Shown: positions 26,595-35,072, counted from the stretch's first letter. The stretch: DNA of 41,958 nt from Pantoea stewartii subsp. stewartii (GCF_008801695.1 NZ_VZPF01000044.1:1-41958), one strand, 5' to 3'. Notes: generated by a model from the sequence alone, not told the origin. Numbers and translations: made by a program.

Positions 26595-27101
26595 GTGCGT
26601 TCCTTTACTCTGCGACGACTCACCAGCAGCGACAGTGTAGGCTATCGCGCCATTCGGCTGGACGGATTACAACGCCATCCTGAGGCGTTTGGCGCGGATT
26701 ATGCGCGTGAGCGCTCAGAACCTGACGCGTTTTTTGCGGCTCTGCTGCAAAACAATACTGTGCTGGCCGGATTCGATCCCCAGGGCGAGATCGTGGGCGT
26801 GACGGGTTTACGCTTCCATCCCGGCCAGAAACAGCGGCACGTCGCCACGATTTGGGGAATGTATGTGCTGCCTGAGTGGCGGGGAAGCGGCCTGGCGAAG
26901 ACGCTGCTCATGACCGCAATCGCGCAAGCCCGTGAATGCATCAGCATCCGGTTTGCCGTGAGCGCCACCAATGCAGCAGCAACGGCCCTGTACCGGTCTG
27001 CTGGATTTACGACCTACGGAACAGACGTCGCGGCGCTGTATGTCGACGGTGTGTTCCACGATACCGTGCTGATGCGGCTGGACTTAACGGCTATCGGCTG
27101 A
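26595..27101 (+). CDS. GNAT family N-acetyltransferase
   Basis: This protein of about 168 residues would transfer an acetyl group from acetyl-CoA to an amine. The core of the GNAT fold is visible: a strand ATIWGMYVLPEWRGSGLAKTLLMTAIAQA containing the Q/RxxGxG/A pyrophosphate-binding turn (RGSGLA), and the final ATALYRSAGFTTYG helix-strand. The ATG at 26589 lies only one or two bases after AAGGAG, too close, so the GTG at 26595, 7 nt away, is the more likely start. It is a single gene, divergent from treF across 317 bp, with no partner that tells the substrate. Confidence 0.82.
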   Translation: MRSFTLRRLTSSDSVGYRAIRLDGLQRHPEAFGADYARERSEPDAFFAALLQNNTVLAGFDPQGEIVGVTGLRFHPGQKQRHVATIWGMYVLPEWRGSGLAKTLLMTAIAQARECISIRFAVSATNAAATALYRSAGFTTYGTDVAALYVDGVFHDTVLMRLDLTAIG

Positions 27102-27150
27102 GGCGCACTGCCAGCATGCCCGCGCGTGGTATAAGGCGAAAAGGAGGCTG

Positions 27151-27861
27151 TCAGACGAGGCGGAGGTTAAATATGCGCGACAGCCCAGTTTGGCCGCGTG
27201 CGGTGACGCCAAGCTCCCGATAGCCGGGCGTCTGCTGTAGCCAGGCTTTTTGTATCATGAAGCGCAGCAAGGCTGCACCGGCCTCGCCACCAAGATGAAA
27301 GCGCCTCTCACTCCAGTCCAGGCAGGGGCAACAGGGCTTTCGTCGCGACGGCGAAGTCAGCTCGATGCCTGTTGCGGCAAAATGCGCCTTGCCCTCCATT
27401 GTGAGCGCCGTACCATCCGGCATCAGCCAGCCCGCTGACTGCATAGCATCATAGATACCGACGGCAATCTCACCGGCCAGATGGTCATAACAGGTGCGGG
27501 CTCGCCGGAGCCGGTCTGGCGTGGTTGTTTTCAGGACTGAACCGGGCCGGGTCGAAATGCCCATCAGGTTTTCCAGCAGGCCCGCCACCTCATGGCTGGC
27601 CAGACGGTAATAACGATGCCGTCCCTGTACCACGCAGGTTAGCAACCCTGTCTCCGTCAGCTTATTCAGATGGCCGCTGGTAGTGGAGGGCGCAACGTCA
27701 GCGACCACGCTCAGCTCGGTCGCCGTCCAGGCCCGGCCATCCATCAGGGCACAGAGGATGTGCATGCGCGAGGTATCCGCCAGCGCAGTGGCCACCGTCG
27801 CCATGCTGAAGGTCAGAGAAGAGTGTGTGCTGTCATCACACCGGGCCGCCATGCGTGTCAT
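27151..27861 (-). CDS. ArsR-type winged-helix regulator with C-terminal domain
   Basis: This 236-residue protein has an ArsR-type winged helix (about residues 15-95; LADTSRMHILCALMDGRAWTATELSVVADVAPSTTSGHLNKLTETGLL, then a wing GRHRYYRLA). A second part of about 130 residues carries CCPCLDWSERRFHLGG, a Cys-containing stretch found in larger ArsR relatives. It is likely a repressor that responds to a small molecule. The ATG at 27861 fits AAGGA 8 nt upstream; starts at 27879 (GTG) and 27870 are also in frame. It is the last of three tightly packed genes and may control its own operon. A metal role for the CxxC motif is possible but not shown. Confidence 0.82.
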   Translation of the reverse strand: MTRMAARCDDSTHSSLTFSMATVATALADTSRMHILCALMDGRAWTATELSVVADVAPSTTSGHLNKLTETGLLTCVVQGRHRYYRLASHEVAGLLENLMGISTRPGSVLKTTTPDRLRRARTCYDHLAGEIAVGIYDAMQSAGWLMPDGTALTMEGKAHFAATGIELTSPSRRKPCCPCLDWSERRFHLGGEAGAALLRFMIQKAWLQQTPGYRELGVTARGQTGLSRIFNLRLV

Positions 27862-27866
27862 TCTGC

Positions 27867-28250
27867 TCATCCTTTCCACTGGCGGGTCAGTGCTTCGGCC
27901 CGCCTGTCATCATCGGTAATCAGCACCAGCCAGTTGCTGTGATCGCTGTACTGCGCGCGAATATTAATGCCATTTTGCGCCAGGCACTGCGCAATTTCAC
28001 CCAGTTCACCTGGCCGCTGCTGAGGGAGTTTTCGGCGCAGTGGCCTTCGGACGTCCCTGACATCGAAACCGGCATTCACTAACACCTGCCGGGCGCGCGG
28101 GCCATCCTCCACCAGAAAATGAGCGTGACTTTCCTTGCCCGTTGAAAAGACGCCGCCGCCTTCCAGGCCGATGCCATGCTGCCCAAGCAGTGTTCCAAAC
28201 GCGGCCAGCGACCCCGGTTCGTTCCTGAAGACCACATAAAGATTAAACAT
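27867..28250 (-). CDS. ACT domain protein, two tandem ACT units
   Basis: This 127-residue protein contains two ACT-like units: FNLYVVFRNEPGSLAAFGTLLGQHGIGLEGG and, after a basic linker (RRPLRRKLPQQR), GELGEIAQCLAQNGINIRAQYSD. ACT units bind amino acids or other small ligands at their interface. No enzyme domain is attached, so it is probably a ligand sensor or partner of the neighbouring proteins. The ATG at 28250 overlaps the monooxygenase gene end by 8 nt, and the stop is a few bases before the regulator start, which indicates coupled translation. AGGAG lies about 10 nt upstream. Confidence 0.8.
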   Translation of the reverse strand: MFNLYVVFRNEPGSLAAFGTLLGQHGIGLEGGGVFSTGKESHAHFLVEDGPRARQVLVNAGFDVRDVRRPLRRKLPQQRPGELGEIAQCLAQNGINIRAQYSDHSNWLVLITDDDRRAEALTRQWKG

Positions 28251-28566
28251 GCCGGGTGTTCTCCTCTGGACCAGCATAATCACGCATAACCTTCGCAACG
28301 CGCAGGCGGTAATGGCTGAAAATTGTGTTCTGGCCTTCCCGCTGTGCCGACTGATGCAGGCTGTTTTCCCGCCAGTGACGCACCGCCCGTTCATCTTCCC
28401 ACCACGACAGGGACAATATCTTGCCAGGCTCGCTCAAACTCTGAAAGCGCTCAATCGCGATAAATCCCGGTATCCTGTCCAGTTCGGGCCGAAGTTCGGC
28501 CGCCAGTTCAATGTAACGCTGTTGCGCTGCCGGTAAGGCCTCTGCTTCAAAAAGTACGGCAATCAT
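28243..28566 (-). CDS. Antibiotic biosynthesis monooxygenase (ABM) domain protein
   Basis: This 107-residue protein is a small ferredoxin-like dimeric ABM domain: IAVLFEAEALPAAQQRYIELAAELRPELDRIPGFIAIERFQSLSEPGKILSLSWWEDERAVRHW. The motif SLSWWEDE with a following aromatic/His patch is typical. Such proteins oxidise quinol-type compounds or degrade heme, or act as cofactor-free oxygenases. AAGGGAGAGAGAA precedes the ATG at 28566. First gene of the ABM-ACT-ArsR unit; the grouping suggests that a ligand sensed by ACT and ArsR controls an oxygenase. Substrate unknown. Confidence 0.85.
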   Translation of the reverse strand: MIAVLFEAEALPAAQQRYIELAAELRPELDRIPGFIAIERFQSLSEPGKILSLSWWEDERAVRHWRENSLHQSAQREGQNTIFSHYRLRVAKVMRDYAGPEENTRHV

Positions 28567-28737
28567 TTCTCTCTCCCTTAAGTCAGCCTGCAGACAGCGT
28601 ACCCGATGCAAAAGCGGTTACTTCGGTGTGCACCGAATCGTGGCTGATGGAGCAACAGAAAGGGGAGAAAGGGAGTGAGAGAGGATAATCGCTGCGGTTA
28701 ACCGGCAGGGCTTAACCGCAGCGTAAGCGTGAGTGCG

Positions 28738-29595
28738 TTATCCCTTTGTCAGCGCCGCGCGGATCACCTCGGCATAAGGCGTGGTGGGGCGACCAAGCAG
28801 TTGGCTCAGTGTGCGGGACGCATCGAACAGACCGCCCTGAGCGGCACCCGCATCGGAATCTGCCAGAAGCTCTGCCAGCGGGGCCGGCAAGCCTGCGCTT
28901 TTCAGTGCGGCGGCAAAATCTGCCTGTGGCAGATTGACGTAATCCACCTTTTCGCCGCTCTGCGCGGCGATTTCAGCCGCAAACTCCGCCAGCGTATAGC
29001 TGTCATCGCCGGCCAGCTCGTACACCTTGCCCGCCTGGCCGTCACGCACCATAACTTCCGCTGCCGCGTCGGCATAATCCCGACGTGCCGCAGAAGCGAT
29101 ACGGCCCTGTTCTGCCGCACCGAGAAACGCATGATGCGCCAGGGCAGGGGCGATGCTCGCCGTGTAGTTTTCGGTGTACCAGCCGTTGCGAAGCAGGGCA
29201 TAAGGGACGCCAGACGCTGCCAGCAGGGCTTCGGTAGCCCGATGCTCAGCGCCCAGCGACAGCGGAGACTTATCCGCATGGAGGAGGCTGGTATAGGCGA
29301 TAAATTTCACGCCTGCGGCTTTAGCGGCATCAATAACTGCACGGTGCTGCGCTTCACGCTGGCCCACTTCACTGCCGGAAATCAGCAGGAGTTTGTCGAC
29401 CCCTTGCAGGGCGGCCGTTAAGGTTTCTGGGCGGTTGTAATCCGCCTCACGAACGTGAACACCACGGGCGGCGATGTCACTCGCTTTCGCCGGCGTGCGT
29501 ACGGCGGCAACCAGCGTATCTGCGGCTACTTTTTTCAGTAATGCGTCGATAACTAAACGGCCCAGTTGGCCTGTTGCTCCAGTCACTGCGATCAT
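28738..29595 (-). CDS. qorB: NAD(P)H:quinone oxidoreductase QorB
   Basis: This 285-residue protein is nearly collinear with E. coli QorB (YtfG), an atypical short-chain dehydrogenase of the NmrA type. GATGQLG (residues 6-12) binds the dinucleotide, and the segments KLLLISGSEVGQREAQH, AGVKFIAYTSLLHAD and LLRNGWYTENY match the family closely. It reduces quinones with NADPH. The ATG at 29595 lies 7 nt after AAGGAG; the preceding GTG (29598) is less likely. It is divergent from qorR, its HxlR regulator, with a palindrome between them. Confidence 0.93.
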   Translation of the reverse strand: MIAVTGATGQLGRLVIDALLKKVAADTLVAAVRTPAKASDIAARGVHVREADYNRPETLTAALQGVDKLLLISGSEVGQREAQHRAVIDAAKAAGVKFIAYTSLLHADKSPLSLGAEHRATEALLAASGVPYALLRNGWYTENYTASIAPALAHHAFLGAAEQGRIASAARRDYADAAAEVMVRDGQAGKVYELAGDDSYTLAEFAAEIAAQSGEKVDYVNLPQADFAAALKSAGLPAPLAELLADSDAGAAQGGLFDASRTLSQLLGRPTTPYAEVIRAALTKG

Positions 29596-29656
29596 CACAT
29601 AGCTCCTTTAAGAGGACAGTTGGTCAACAGCAGCCTATGCGATATGCTAACTTTTA

Positions 29657-29668
29657 GTAAGTACTTAC
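29657..29668. promoter_or_regulatory. QorR operator candidate
   Basis: GTAAGTACTTAC is a perfect 12-bp palindrome in the middle of the 103-bp qorB/qorR divergent region, about 60 bp from qorB and 30 bp from qorR. HxlR-type repressors bind such dyads as dimers. Confidence 0.6.
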
Positions 29669-29698
29669 AGAATTGTTAGGATGAAGGGTTTTGTTTAA

Positions 29699-30082
29699 AT
29701 GACTGATAAATTAGGCGAAAAATTTATGCGCGGCGAATTGCTGAATGTTAACTGCCCGTCGCGCGATGTGTTAAAGCGCATTACCAGTCGCTGGAGCGTA
29801 TTAATTTTACTGGCGCTGAAAAATGACACGCTGCGTTTTAGCGAACTCCGGCGTGCAGTCGGCGGCGTCAGCGAACGTATGCTGTCGCAGAGCCTGCGCT
29901 ATATGGAGGAAGACGGCTTTGTTGAGCGCATCGCCTACGATGTTGTGCCGCCGCATGTTGAATACCGACTGACACCGCTGGGTCTGGAAGTAGGGGAGCA
30001 GGTGGTAGGACTGGCCGACTGGCTGGAGATGAATGTAGAACGCATCCTCGCCCACCGGGAGAAACAGTCCGCCGACGCGTAA
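29699..30082 (+). CDS. qorR: HxlR-type redox-sensing repressor QorR
   Basis: This 127-residue winged-helix protein belongs to the HxlR family and matches E. coli QorR (YtfH), the redox-sensitive repressor of qorB. The cysteine that serves as the redox switch is visible near the N-terminus (NVNCPSRDVLKRITSRWSVLILLAL). The helix-turn-helix is RFSELRRAVGGVSERMLSQSLRYMEEDGFVER, the wing PPHVEYRLTPLG. It is divergent from qorB and controls both genes. The ATG has no strong Shine-Dalgarno sequence. A terminator with a 9-bp stem follows. Confidence 0.92.
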   Translation: MTDKLGEKFMRGELLNVNCPSRDVLKRITSRWSVLILLALKNDTLRFSELRRAVGGVSERMLSQSLRYMEEDGFVERIAYDVVPPHVEYRLTPLGLEVGEQVVGLADWLEMNVERILAHREKQSADA

Positions 30083-30148
30083 GACCGTTCATAAGACGGG
30101 ACCGAAGCGCGCAGAGAAACACTCCCCTCGGCCACCGTAAAAAAATGC

Positions 30149-30189
30149 CTGTCCGACATAACAGATTCATTCTGCGTCGGGCGGTTTTT
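30149..30189 (+). terminator. Terminator of qorR
   Basis: CTGTCCGAC (30149-30157) pairs with GTCGGGCGG (30176-30184), two G-T pairs included, with a small inner CAG/CTG stem. It is followed by TTTTT. Confidence 0.7.
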
Positions 30190-30845
30190 ATTACTCACAG
30201 CATTTCTTTAACATCCTTTTTACCAGGCGACTTTTTCCTGAGGTTTCTGGCTGCGTTAATTATTGCGCGTGATAAAGATGTGATGAGTTATTTACATATT
30301 GCATATGATTTTTAACATTCCTGACCGGTTGAGCTTCGTTTTCCTGCCCGGAAATAGCGAAGCCAGAGTGCGAAAAACCGGACGTATTCTAAAAAAAAGC
30401 ATCATAAAGCGCAGATAAGATAAATATCCTGCTAACAATATAATAAAACACGTGATTCCCCTGTCAGAACGGTACTTTTCTCTGTTTAACGAAGCGCGGA
30501 AATGGCGAATGACGCTTAAAAACAGCGAGTTGCGTTATTTTTTAGCGGTAATCTCGTTTGGCCGTTACGGCTCCGTGCAGGGTCTGTTTTAATAACAATA
30601 ATGTCACATTGCCCCTTTGAAATTAACGTTTTGCTTATCCGTCCTAAATAAGAAAACTTTCAACAAAAAAATGATCTTAATCAAAAAATACTGTTATAGT
30701 TTTTACTTATCTGATTGTCTCTGTTTTACCAGGACGAAGCATCTTACATTCGTCATGGCATTTTTCCATGCAATGGAGTGACATGCTTTGTGTATAAGTC
30801 GTTAATTATAAGTAACTATATGTGGTGCTCTATGTGGCAAAGAGG
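30190..30845. other. AT-rich upstream region of the cytochrome bd operon
   Basis: No gene is supported in this stretch. It contains an FNR-like site and a -10-like sequence, listed separately, and small hairpins (GACGAA/TTCGTC near 30733-30754, CATGG/CCATG near 30755-30771). It ends in GCAAAGAGG, the first copy of the target site of the MITE. Confidence 0.5.
30671..30700 (+). promoter_or_regulatory. FNR-like site overlapping a possible promoter
   Basis: ATGAT-CTTA-ATCAA (30671-30684) matches the FNR consensus TTGAT-N4-ATCAA at nine of ten positions. A -10-like TATAGT follows at 30695-30700, so the site would cover the -35 region and suit repression under anaerobic conditions. The promoter is now about 330 bp from the start codon because of the inserted element. 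Confidence 0.45.
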
Positions 30846-31018
30846 GGCTTTGTTGAATAATAGGTAATCATTCTGTTTTGTCTGCACTGTTTTGGTAGAA
30901 AACGCTGATGCCAGACAGAACACCGTCATACGCAAGCATGTAACGCATTGATTTTATGTTATCTGAAACAACCGTTTTCATAGTACCACAGCATAAAATC
31001 CATTTATTCAACAAAGCC
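30846..31018 (-). mobile_element. 173-bp MITE, copy 4, at the cioA ribosome-binding site
   Basis: Both ends are intact and the 9-bp duplication GCAAAGAGG flanks it (30837-30845 and 31019-31027). The duplicated target contains the Shine-Dalgarno AGAGG of the cytochrome bd subunit I gene. The insertion thus put 173 bp between the leader and the ribosome-binding site, while the right-hand target copy kept an intact AGAGG 6 nt before the ATG. Confidence 0.96.
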
Positions 31019-31033
31019 GCAAAGAGGTAAGCA

Positions 31034-32446
31034 ATGTTTGGATTAGATGCCTTTCATCTCGCCAGGATCCAGTTCGGTTTTACTGTTTCCTTCCATATTA
31101 TCTTTCCCGCCATCACCATCGGTCTGGCCAGCTTTCTTGCTGTGCTGGAGGGAATGTGGCTCAAAACACGTAATCAAACCTACCGCGATCTCTATCATTT
31201 CTGGTCGAAAATTTTTGCGGTGAATTTCGGCATGGGCGTGGTTTCCGGGCTGGTCATGGCGTATCAGTTTGGGACCAACTGGAGTGGTTTCTCCCAGTTT
31301 GCCGGCAGTATCACGGGTCCCTTGTTGACCTATGAAGTGTTAACGGCTTTCTTCCTTGAAGCGGGCTTTTTAGGTGTGATGTTATTTGGCTGGAACCGCG
31401 TTGGCCCGGGGCTGCACTACTTTGCGACCTGCATGGTGGCACTGGGAACGTTGATTTCCACCTTCTGGATCCTGTCTTCTAACAGCTGGATGCAAACACC
31501 GCAGGGCTATCTCATTCAGAATGGCATCGTGGTGCCAGAAAACTGGTTTAAAATTGTCTTTAACCCGTCCTTTCCTTATCGCCTGTTACATATGTCCGTG
31601 GCGGCATTTTTGGCCAGTGCGTTCTTTGTCGGATCGTCGGCGGCCTAGCATCTGCTTAAAGGAAATGACAATCCTGCCATCCGTAAAATGTTCTCAATGG
31701 CGTTGTGGATGGCGCTGATTGTCGCCCCTGTGCAGGCCATGATTGGTGACGCGCATGGACTGAACACGCTGGAGCATCAACCTGCAAAAATTGCGGCCAT
31801 TGAAGGCCACTGGGAAAACCCACCCGGTGAAGCCACGCCATTAATACTGTTTGGTTTACCGGATATGGAAGAGGAACGTACTAAATATGCGCTCGAAATC
31901 CCGTATCTGGGCAGCCTTATCCTGACGCACAGTCTGGATAAACAGGTCCCGGCGCTGAAATCTTTCCCGAAAGAGGACCGTCCTAACTCCACCATCATTT
32001 TCTGGTCATTCCGCGTCATGGTGGCAATGGGACTGTTAATGATCACCCTTGGCGTAGTCAGCCTGTGGCTGCGTTACAAAGGACGCCTGTACCAGTCGCG
32101 TCCGTTCCTGTGGTTTGCTTTGCTCATGGGACCCTCCGGCCTGATCGCGATTTTAGCAGGCTGGTTTACTACCGAAATCGGTCGTCAGCCCTGGGTAGTT
32201 TATGGCGTTCAGCGAACGATTGATGCGGTATCTCCCCATGGCGAAATGCACATGAGTATCAGCCTGCTCGCCTTTATTCTGGTTTACTCCTCCGTCTTCG
32301 GTGTGGGTTATCACTATATGATGCGCTTGATTAAAAAAGGGCCGGTCACCGGCGAAGGCGATACCGTGGAAACAGGTGGCCCCGGACAAATCAAAACGCC
32401 AGCGCGCCCGCTCTCTGCGGCCACTCACCATCATGAGGAGCGTTGA
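31034..32446 (+). pseudogene. cioA: Cytochrome bd oxidase subunit I (CIO type), in-frame amber at codon 205
   Basis: The reading frame covers 470 codons but is broken by TAG at 31646-31648. Both halves lie in the same frame, so a single-base change explains it; the family has Trp here (AAWHLLKG), which points to TGG to TAG. Family features lie on both sides: H21 in FGFTVSFHIIFPAITIG, a heme ligand, and LLHMSV before the stop; the quinol-binding loop (GLPDMEEERTKYALEIPYLG) and GRQPW after it. The quinol loop is short, as in the cyanide-insensitive type. The protein would oxidise quinol and reduce oxygen at low affinity for cyanide. Without readthrough only about 204 residues are made, lacking the quinol loop. 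It is followed by cioB and a DUF2474 gene. Confidence 0.9.
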
Positions 32447-32447
32447 G

Positions 32448-33452
32448 ATGATTGATTTTTCTGTTATCTGGTTCGCGATTATCGTTTTTGCTGTCCTGAT
32501 GTATATCGTCATGAATGGTTTCGACCTGGGCATCGGCCTGCTGTTTCCTTTTAACAAAGACGCAGGCGAGCGCGACATGATGGTCAACACCGTTGCGCCT
32601 GTCTGGGACGGCAACGAAACCTGGTTAGTGCTGGGCGGCGCAGGACTGTATGGCGCTTTCCCGCTGGCCTATGCGGTAATAGCCGATGCGCTTTCCGTGC
32701 CGTTAACCGCCATGCTGATTGGGCTGATTTTCCGTGGCGTCGCCTTTGAGTTCCGCTTCAAGGCTGTCGAGCACCATCGGGCCTTCTGGGACAAGTCGTT
32801 TATTGCCGGTTCACTCCTCGCAACCTTTAGCCAGGGCGTTGCCGTCGGCGCGATGCTGGATGGCATTCCTGTCGAAGGCCGCAGCTTTGCTGGCTCGACG
32901 ATGGACTGGCTGGCCCCGTTCCCGCTGTTCTGCGGCGTCGGGCTGGTTGTGGCATATGCGCTGCTGGGCTGCACCTGGCTTATCATGAAAACCGAACATG
33001 AACTGCACCGTAAAATGTCAGCCCTGGCGACACCGCTGTTGATTGCGCTGTTGTTAATTATTGGCATCATCAGTATCTGGACACCGTTCACGCATCAGAA
33101 CATTGCACATCGCTGGTTCACCACGCCAAATCTGTTCTTATTCCTGCCGGTGCCTGTACTGGTGCTGCTGTGTGCATGGGGACTGCGCCGCGCAATCAAG
33201 CGCGAGGCGCATTATTCGCCTTTCCTGCTGACGCTGGCCCTGATTTTCCTGGGCTTCTCGGGTCTGGGTATCAGTATCTGGCCGAATATTATTCCGCCCT
33301 CGGTATCCATCTGGGACGCCGCGTCCCCGCCGCAGAGCCAGGCCTTTATGCTGGTAGGTAGCTTACTGATTATTCCAATGATTCTGGGATATACCTTCTG
33401 GAGCTACTACGTGTTCCGTGGAAAAATCAAAGCAGACGAAGGATACCATTGA
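32448..33452 (+). CDS. cioB: Cytochrome bd oxidase subunit II
   Basis: This 334-residue membrane protein is subunit II of the bd oxidase. The typical opening MIDFSVIWFAIIVFAVLMYIVMNGFDLGIG and NTVAPVWDGNETWLVLGGAGLYGAFPLAYA are present, and about eight to nine hydrophobic helices follow. The start is the ATG one base after the subunit I stop, with GAGGAG about 7 nt upstream (inside the end of the subunit I gene). Translation is likely coupled to that gene, so the amber codon upstream could lower its expression. The sequence itself is intact. Confidence 0.95.
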   Translation: MIDFSVIWFAIIVFAVLMYIVMNGFDLGIGLLFPFNKDAGERDMMVNTVAPVWDGNETWLVLGGAGLYGAFPLAYAVIADALSVPLTAMLIGLIFRGVAFEFRFKAVEHHRAFWDKSFIAGSLLATFSQGVAVGAMLDGIPVEGRSFAGSTMDWLAPFPLFCGVGLVVAYALLGCTWLIMKTEHELHRKMSALATPLLIALLLIIGIISIWTPFTHQNIAHRWFTTPNLFLFLPVPVLVLLCAWGLRRAIKREAHYSPFLLTLALIFLGFSGLGISIWPNIIPPSVSIWDAASPPQSQAFMLVGSLLIIPMILGYTFWSYYVFRGKIKADEGYH

Positions 33453-33453
33453 T

Positions 33454-33621
33454 ATGCAGACCCAGGTCAGCAGCAAAGAACGTCAGAATGAAACCCGGTC
33501 ACCGTGGTGGAAACGCGTGCTGTGGCTGGTGGTCATCTACAGTGCCAGCGTGCTGGCACTCGGTGTGGTCGCGACGCTGTTCAGAATGATGATGACCGCC
33601 GCAGGCATGCGTAGCCACTGA
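33454..33621 (+). CDS. DUF2474 small membrane subunit of the bd oxidase
   Basis: This 55-residue protein has one membrane helix (about residues 22-44; VLWLVVIYSASVLALGVVATLF) preceded by a charged stretch with WWKR. DUF2474 genes regularly follow cytochrome bd subunit II genes of the CIO type and are thought to act as a small accessory subunit like CydX. The ATG begins one base after the subunit II stop; AAGGA is about 12 nt upstream. A terminator follows 60 nt past the stop and closes the operon. Confidence 0.85.
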   Translation: MQTQVSSKERQNETRSPWWKRVLWLVVIYSASVLALGVVATLFRMMMTAAGMRSH

Positions 33622-33681
33622 GTCCTCCGAACGAAGCAGTGCATTCCTGACTGCCTCCGTTGTTCCCCTCGTCCTTCCATA

Positions 33682-33705
33682 AGCCAGCCTGTGTGCTGGC
33701 TTTTT
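33682..33705 (+). terminator. Terminator of the bd oxidase operon
   Basis: AGCCAGC (33682-33688) pairs with GCTGGCT (33695-33701) around a 6-nt loop and runs into TTTTT. Confidence 0.9.
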
Positions 33706-33844
33706 AAAGTAGTAACCCAGGCAATTAATGCGCTTTTTGCCGCTATCCGGCCCTGGCTGGCCCATGAGCCATGACATCCTGCAACGCTTTTTGTTACTAT
33801 TTTATTACAAATCTTTCCCTCTTTTTTCTTTTCACGTTTTTAAA

Positions 33845-34711
33845 ATGCTAAGTCAAACCATAAAAAAACAGCATATAAATGATTTAGTCGACTGGATTGA
33901 AGCCAACCTGACCAACGACATTTCCATCGATCTGATTACGCTCAAATCGGGCTATTCCAAATGGCATATGCAACGTTTGTTCAAAGAGATGACCGGACAA
34001 ACGCTGGCGGCCTATACGCGCAAGCGCCGCTTAACCCTTGCCGCTATGGCGTTACGACTGACGCGCATGCCGTTAATTGATATCGCCGTCCGTTTCGGGT
34101 TTGAAAATCAGCAAAACTTTAACCGCGTGTTTAAAAATCACTTCTCTGTTACGCCGGGCGGTTTTCGCCGTCTTAACGTGCTGCCTGTCCGGTATTTTCA
34201 CGGCCGTATTGCCCAGCGCGAGCCAGTCATGCCGGTATCGCTTTACCGGCGCGAAGAGGAGTTGCTCCTGCAGGGCGATACGCTGGAATGGGAATGCCCG
34301 TATGGCGACTATATTCGCGACCGGCATCAGCGTATGGCCGGCCTGGTACGCCATTTTGTCCGTACGCAGCAGGGCGACGCGCAAGGATGGCTGGGATTTC
34401 AGTATGGCCCCGGCAACGCGTCCGTCGATCAACAGCACATCAGCCTGTTTCGTGGCGTCGCGCTGGCAAACACGGATGCCGGGCCAGGCGATCTTCAATG
34501 CCGCACGGTGCCTGCGGGGCTTTACGCCCGCCTGGCATGGCGTGGCTCACCGGAAGAACTGACGCGTTTCATCGCGGATATTTACTACCTTTATCTGCCG
34601 CAGTTGAATGTAGCCTGCCGGCCGGGAATGGATTTGCTCTGTCTGGATTTAACCCGATGCACAGCCGACAACATTGAAGGCGTGTTCTCTATTCCTGTCA
34701 CGCAGGGATAA
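33845..34711 (+). CDS. AraC family regulator with GyrI-like C-terminus (Rob-like)
   Basis: This 288-residue protein has the layout and length of Rob: an N-terminal AraC DNA-binding domain (about 1-105) and a C-terminal GyrI-like ligand domain. The two helix-turn-helix units are visible (LTNDISIDLITLKSGYSKWHMQRLFKEMTG and ALRLTRMPLIDIAVRFGFENQQNFNRVFKNHF). It is clearly divergent from E. coli Rob, so the gene is not named. Rob relatives activate efflux and stress genes when small hydrophobic compounds bind. The start at 33845 was chosen because the domain begins there; the frame is open to 33728. No good ribosome-binding site precedes it. Confidence 0.85.
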   Translation: MLSQTIKKQHINDLVDWIEANLTNDISIDLITLKSGYSKWHMQRLFKEMTGQTLAAYTRKRRLTLAAMALRLTRMPLIDIAVRFGFENQQNFNRVFKNHFSVTPGGFRRLNVLPVRYFHGRIAQREPVMPVSLYRREEELLLQGDTLEWECPYGDYIRDRHQRMAGLVRHFVRTQQGDAQGWLGFQYGPGNASVDQQHISLFRGVALANTDAGPGDLQCRTVPAGLYARLAWRGSPEELTRFIADIYYLYLPQLNVACRPGMDLLCLDLTRCTADNIEGVFSIPVTQG

Positions 34712-34877
34712 TGCACATTATGTGCGTCAATGTGTGATAAAGCGCACGATTTTATAAGCAGGCTGGCAGGCAAGGCGTAAAATCCTTACCGAAACGCTGA
34801 GCGCAGCTACGCATACTGTATTTCCTTCTCAGCGCTGGATATTCACCTGCTTTTTACGCCTGAACAGGCAAAATACC

Positions 34878-35072
34878 ATGACCAAAATAACGCAAATAGC
34901 CGCCTTTTTTCTGACTGTCGCGCTGTGTGCCGCTCCCGGCCTGGCGACTGCACAACTCACCGATCCCGGCAATGTTCGCACAGGATTACATCCCGGCAGT
35001 CAGGCCGGCCACAGCGAGATACTCGGTGACAGCTCGCTGCCGCAAAACAGCGGACAAAATCAGGCGCAGTAA
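34878..35072 (+). CDS. Small secreted hypothetical protein
   Basis: This 64-residue protein starts with a signal peptide (MTKITQIAAFFLTVALCAAPGLATA) and leaves a mature part of about 39 residues, polar and rich in Gly, Ser, Gln and Asn (QLTDPGNVRTGLHPGSQAGH). No family was recognised; small exported proteins of this type are common in enterobacteria and often uncharacterised. A modest ACAGG lies upstream of the ATG. A strong terminator follows within 30 nt, which supports a real short gene. Confidence 0.65.
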   Translation: MTKITQIAAFFLTVALCAAPGLATAQLTDPGNVRTGLHPGSQAGHSEILGDSSLPQNSGQNQAQ

